A DNA stretch of 64,000 nt from contig NZ_BAAFZV010000001.1 in NCBI RefSeq assembly GCF_045866565.1, forward strand, positions 434,001 through 498,000, in the 5' to 3' direction. Positions 62,469 through 64,000 of this stretch are shown piece by piece (position 1 is the stretch's first letter; each line of letters begins with the position of its first letter). The notes below the pieces were generated by a model. It did not search any database and was not told the DNA's origin. It worked only from the letters and a program-made list of their open reading frames with translations. The translations under genes and the position numbers were made by a program. This DNA is from Cognatilysobacter claricitrinus (lineage in GTDB: Bacteria; Pseudomonadota; Gammaproteobacteria; Xanthomonadales; Xanthomonadaceae).

Positions 62469-62536
62469 GTGAGTCAGCAATTTGTGAGTCAGCGACCCCT
62501 GGCCGACCCTCTGACTCACAGCCTGACTCACTTTTG
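62469..62536. repeat. Four TGACTCAC elements upstream of int (putative arm sites)
   Basis: Two copies of GTGAGTCAGC(A/G)A at 62469-62480 and 62484-62495 face two inverted copies, CTGACTCACA at 62511-62520 and CTGACTCACTTTTG at 62523-62536. They match the GACTCACTTT pair near attL and sit between int and attR, the usual place for arm-type integrase binding. Confidence 0.75.
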
Positions 62537-62574
62537 TTTCGGATTCAACTGGACAACCATGGACATGCGCGCAC

Positions 62575-62600
62575 AAAAAACCCCGCAATTTGCGGGGTTT
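62575..62600 (-). terminator. Terminator of the tRNA gene, supplied by the island
   Basis: The stem CCCCGC / GCGGGG (62581-62597), extended by A-T pairs, is followed on the minus strand by TTTTTT. It lies 45 bp after the tRNA 3' end and inside the island, so the island provides transcription stop for the tRNA it occupies. Confidence 0.88.
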
Positions 62601-62644
62601 GTGGTCGATAGCTGGACCAACCTGGCCAACGTTGGACGCTTATG

Positions 62645-62710
<66 letters not shown>

Positions 62711-62720
<10 letters not shown>

Positions 62721-62990
62721 GCAAAGGGTTCAGGCCACTTGAGCCCGCATCGATGCAATTTTGGTGCAACTCCGCCGGCGAGTCGACTTTGCAGAGCGTC
62801 CATCGCATCGACCAGGTTGGCAGCGTCCGTGTAAGGCTCAGCCATCGCGCGTCTGCCGCGTCCGCCGATGGCTTGAATGGTAGCGGGGTCGGGTCCCGCG
62901 CTGCGTTGGTCGCGACGGTGTGCCGCGTCGTGTGCGACGTGATGTTTCCGGGTAGTCCGGCACGCTCAACGCAACGCACGAACTACGAAT
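62711..62990 (-). pseudogene. Frameshifted C-terminal relic of a second tyrosine recombinase
   Basis: The minus strand encodes FVRCVERAGLPGNITSHTTRHTVATNA in one frame. After a one-base shift near 62895 it continues PDPATIQAIGG ... AMAEPYTDAANLVDAMDALQSRLAGG and ends KWPEPFAGL with the stop TAG at 62711-62713. HTTRH and the EPYTD region correspond to the box II HxxR and catalytic Tyr of phage-type integrases. The N-terminal part is missing. The stop codon lies within the first ten bases of the tRNA 5' end. This is a dead integrase from an earlier element at the same locus. Confidence 0.75.
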
Positions 62991-63914
62991 CGATTTGATA
63001 GACCCTGGAGACCCTGGCGAGGCCCTGAAGATCAGCCGAGTTCCGCGGTCGGGGGCGACGCGCGCTCATCTCGGACGTCCTTCGTCATCGCGTGTCGATC
63101 ATCGAAGGTGGTCTGTTGCAATCGCGACACATGATGATCGGGACGCGGCGAGCCTGCGAAAAGCTTCAACGCCTATCTCGAAGGTATCTGTCGTGATGAT
63201 GACCTATCCCTGCAGCGTCGCTGCTCAACTTCGCGGGCGCTGATGGAGCACGACGTTCACCGACGCCCAACGGCGTGATTTGGACGCCGCACCGCGATGC
63301 GCACATCCAAGGCGGGCAGCTGACGCTCGACGGAGCCAGCGACTGGATCGAACGGCCAGCCTCCGCGTCACGGGACTTTGCTTCCGGCGACTCCACGATC
63401 GATGCGATAGTCATCATCACCCGCAACAGCCCACTGAACAACGACGCGGCCCGCGAGGGTTCGATCTTCGCGTGCTACCCGACCGGGGCGGCGACGACAA
63501 TACGTTGCTTCTGAGGGCCTGAGGTTCAACATCCACCGCCGGAGCGAGCTCGTATTTTCTCGAGACGTGCGGCACGCGCGAGAGCGCCGCGTCATCGAGC
63601 GCGGTGCCCGGCGGCAGCGACGTCCACGACGCCGGTTGCAAAAGAACGACAGCACCGTCCGACACTTGGTCACCGGCGCCGAGGTGGCAGAAGCGACGCT
63701 GTCGAGCATCGGCGTCGCGGGCATTCACCCACTGCGCATCGGTGCGCTCGGCTACAGGGCTACGAGGACCAGCTCGACACGAAGTTCCGGTCGACGAGGG
63801 TCACGAAGGGGTTGGCAGGTGCACCGTGGAATTCACGCCCCGACCGCGCCTTTCCGAACTGCCTGAACGAACGAGCGCTTCTCTGCGGTTGAGCCCGGCT
63901 GCACAATGCGGCCA
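62991..63914. other. Region without an identifiable intact gene
   Basis: About 0.9 kb between the integrase relic and the acyltransferase start. Several short open frames exist on both strands but none has a credible start, length or recognisable motif. A stretch around 63270-63500 read on the plus strand (WTPHRDAHIQGG, DGASDWIERP) looks protein-like and may be a remnant of a mobile element gene. No tRNA, repeat array or terminator was found. Confidence 0.55.
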
Positions 63915-64000
63915 TGCCGCGAGCAAACAACTTCGATGCCCTGCGCCTGTTCGCCGCTTTCATGGTCCTCTGGTCGCATCAGTTCGCGCTCTCCGGTCGC
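63915..64000 (+). CDS. Acyltransferase-3 (OafA/YrhL-like) family protein, truncated by window end
   Basis: Only the first 28 codons are in the window, starting at the ATG at 63915. The peptide MPRANNFDALRLFAAFMVLWSHQFALSGR is the typical start of membrane acyltransferases of the acyltransferase-3 family: the FDxLRxxAAFxVxxxH pattern includes the conserved Arg and the catalytic histidine at the end of the first transmembrane helix. These enzymes O-acylate surface polysaccharides or peptidoglycan. The identification is strong for so short a piece, while the substrate cannot be told. Confidence 0.75.

Overview
The window reads as high-GC gammaproteobacterial chromosome, most likely Xanthomonadaceae (Lysobacter-like). 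The basis is the gene order dapF-DUF484-xerC-hslV-hslU, an HslV with the N-terminal pro-extension typical of xanthomonads, two secreted S9 prolyl oligopeptidases, an AlgR-type regulator near hemC, and paired EAL-domain proteins. This assignment rests on recognised families and gene order, not on a search.

Bases 1-33535 are ordinary chromosome. Left to right they hold: an HExxH-containing hypothetical; the leftward lptM-dapF-DUF484-xerC-hslV-hslU block; two S9 peptidases; a WYL regulator divergent from a soeABC-like molybdenum sulfite dehydrogenase operon with an extra small membrane protein; hemC, algR and a carboxylesterase; a GH1-like hydrolase with an SDR dehydrogenase; a large secreted PHP-type metallohydrolase; two convergent c-di-GMP phosphodiesterase-like genes; a lipoprotein with a 24-proline run; katG; and a nitronate monooxygenase gene.

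Bases 33551-62667 are a genomic island of about 29 kb inserted at the 3' end of a tRNA gene with a CAU anticodon. The evidence is an intact tRNA beside a P4-type integrase gene, a copy of the tRNA 3' end at the far boundary, and repeated TGACTCAC elements just inside both ends that look like integrase arm sites. The left part carries an AlpA-like regulator, a DUF3987 protein and an HUH-type (YagK/YfjJ, inovirus Gp2-like) replication protein with a large perfect palindrome behind it. The rest is defence cargo. One leftward operon encodes a DUF4258 protein, an HsdM-like/HsdS-like fusion with degenerate methylase motifs, two intact HsdM proteins, HsdS, HsdR, McrB and McrC. After a DUF932 gene flanked by two tiny possible membrane peptides comes a tightly coupled six-gene operon: unknown protein, XRE-ImmA/IrrE, DprA-like SLOG protein, phosphoribosyltransferase, HAD-like/phosphoribosyltransferase fusion, and a PD-(D/E)XK-like protein. 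This operon is the best candidate for an incompletely described defence or nucleotide-signalling system.

Beyond the tRNA lies a frameshifted relic of another integrase whose stop codon falls inside the tRNA 5' end, then about 0.9 kb of decayed sequence, then the start of an acyltransferase-3 family gene cut by the window edge.
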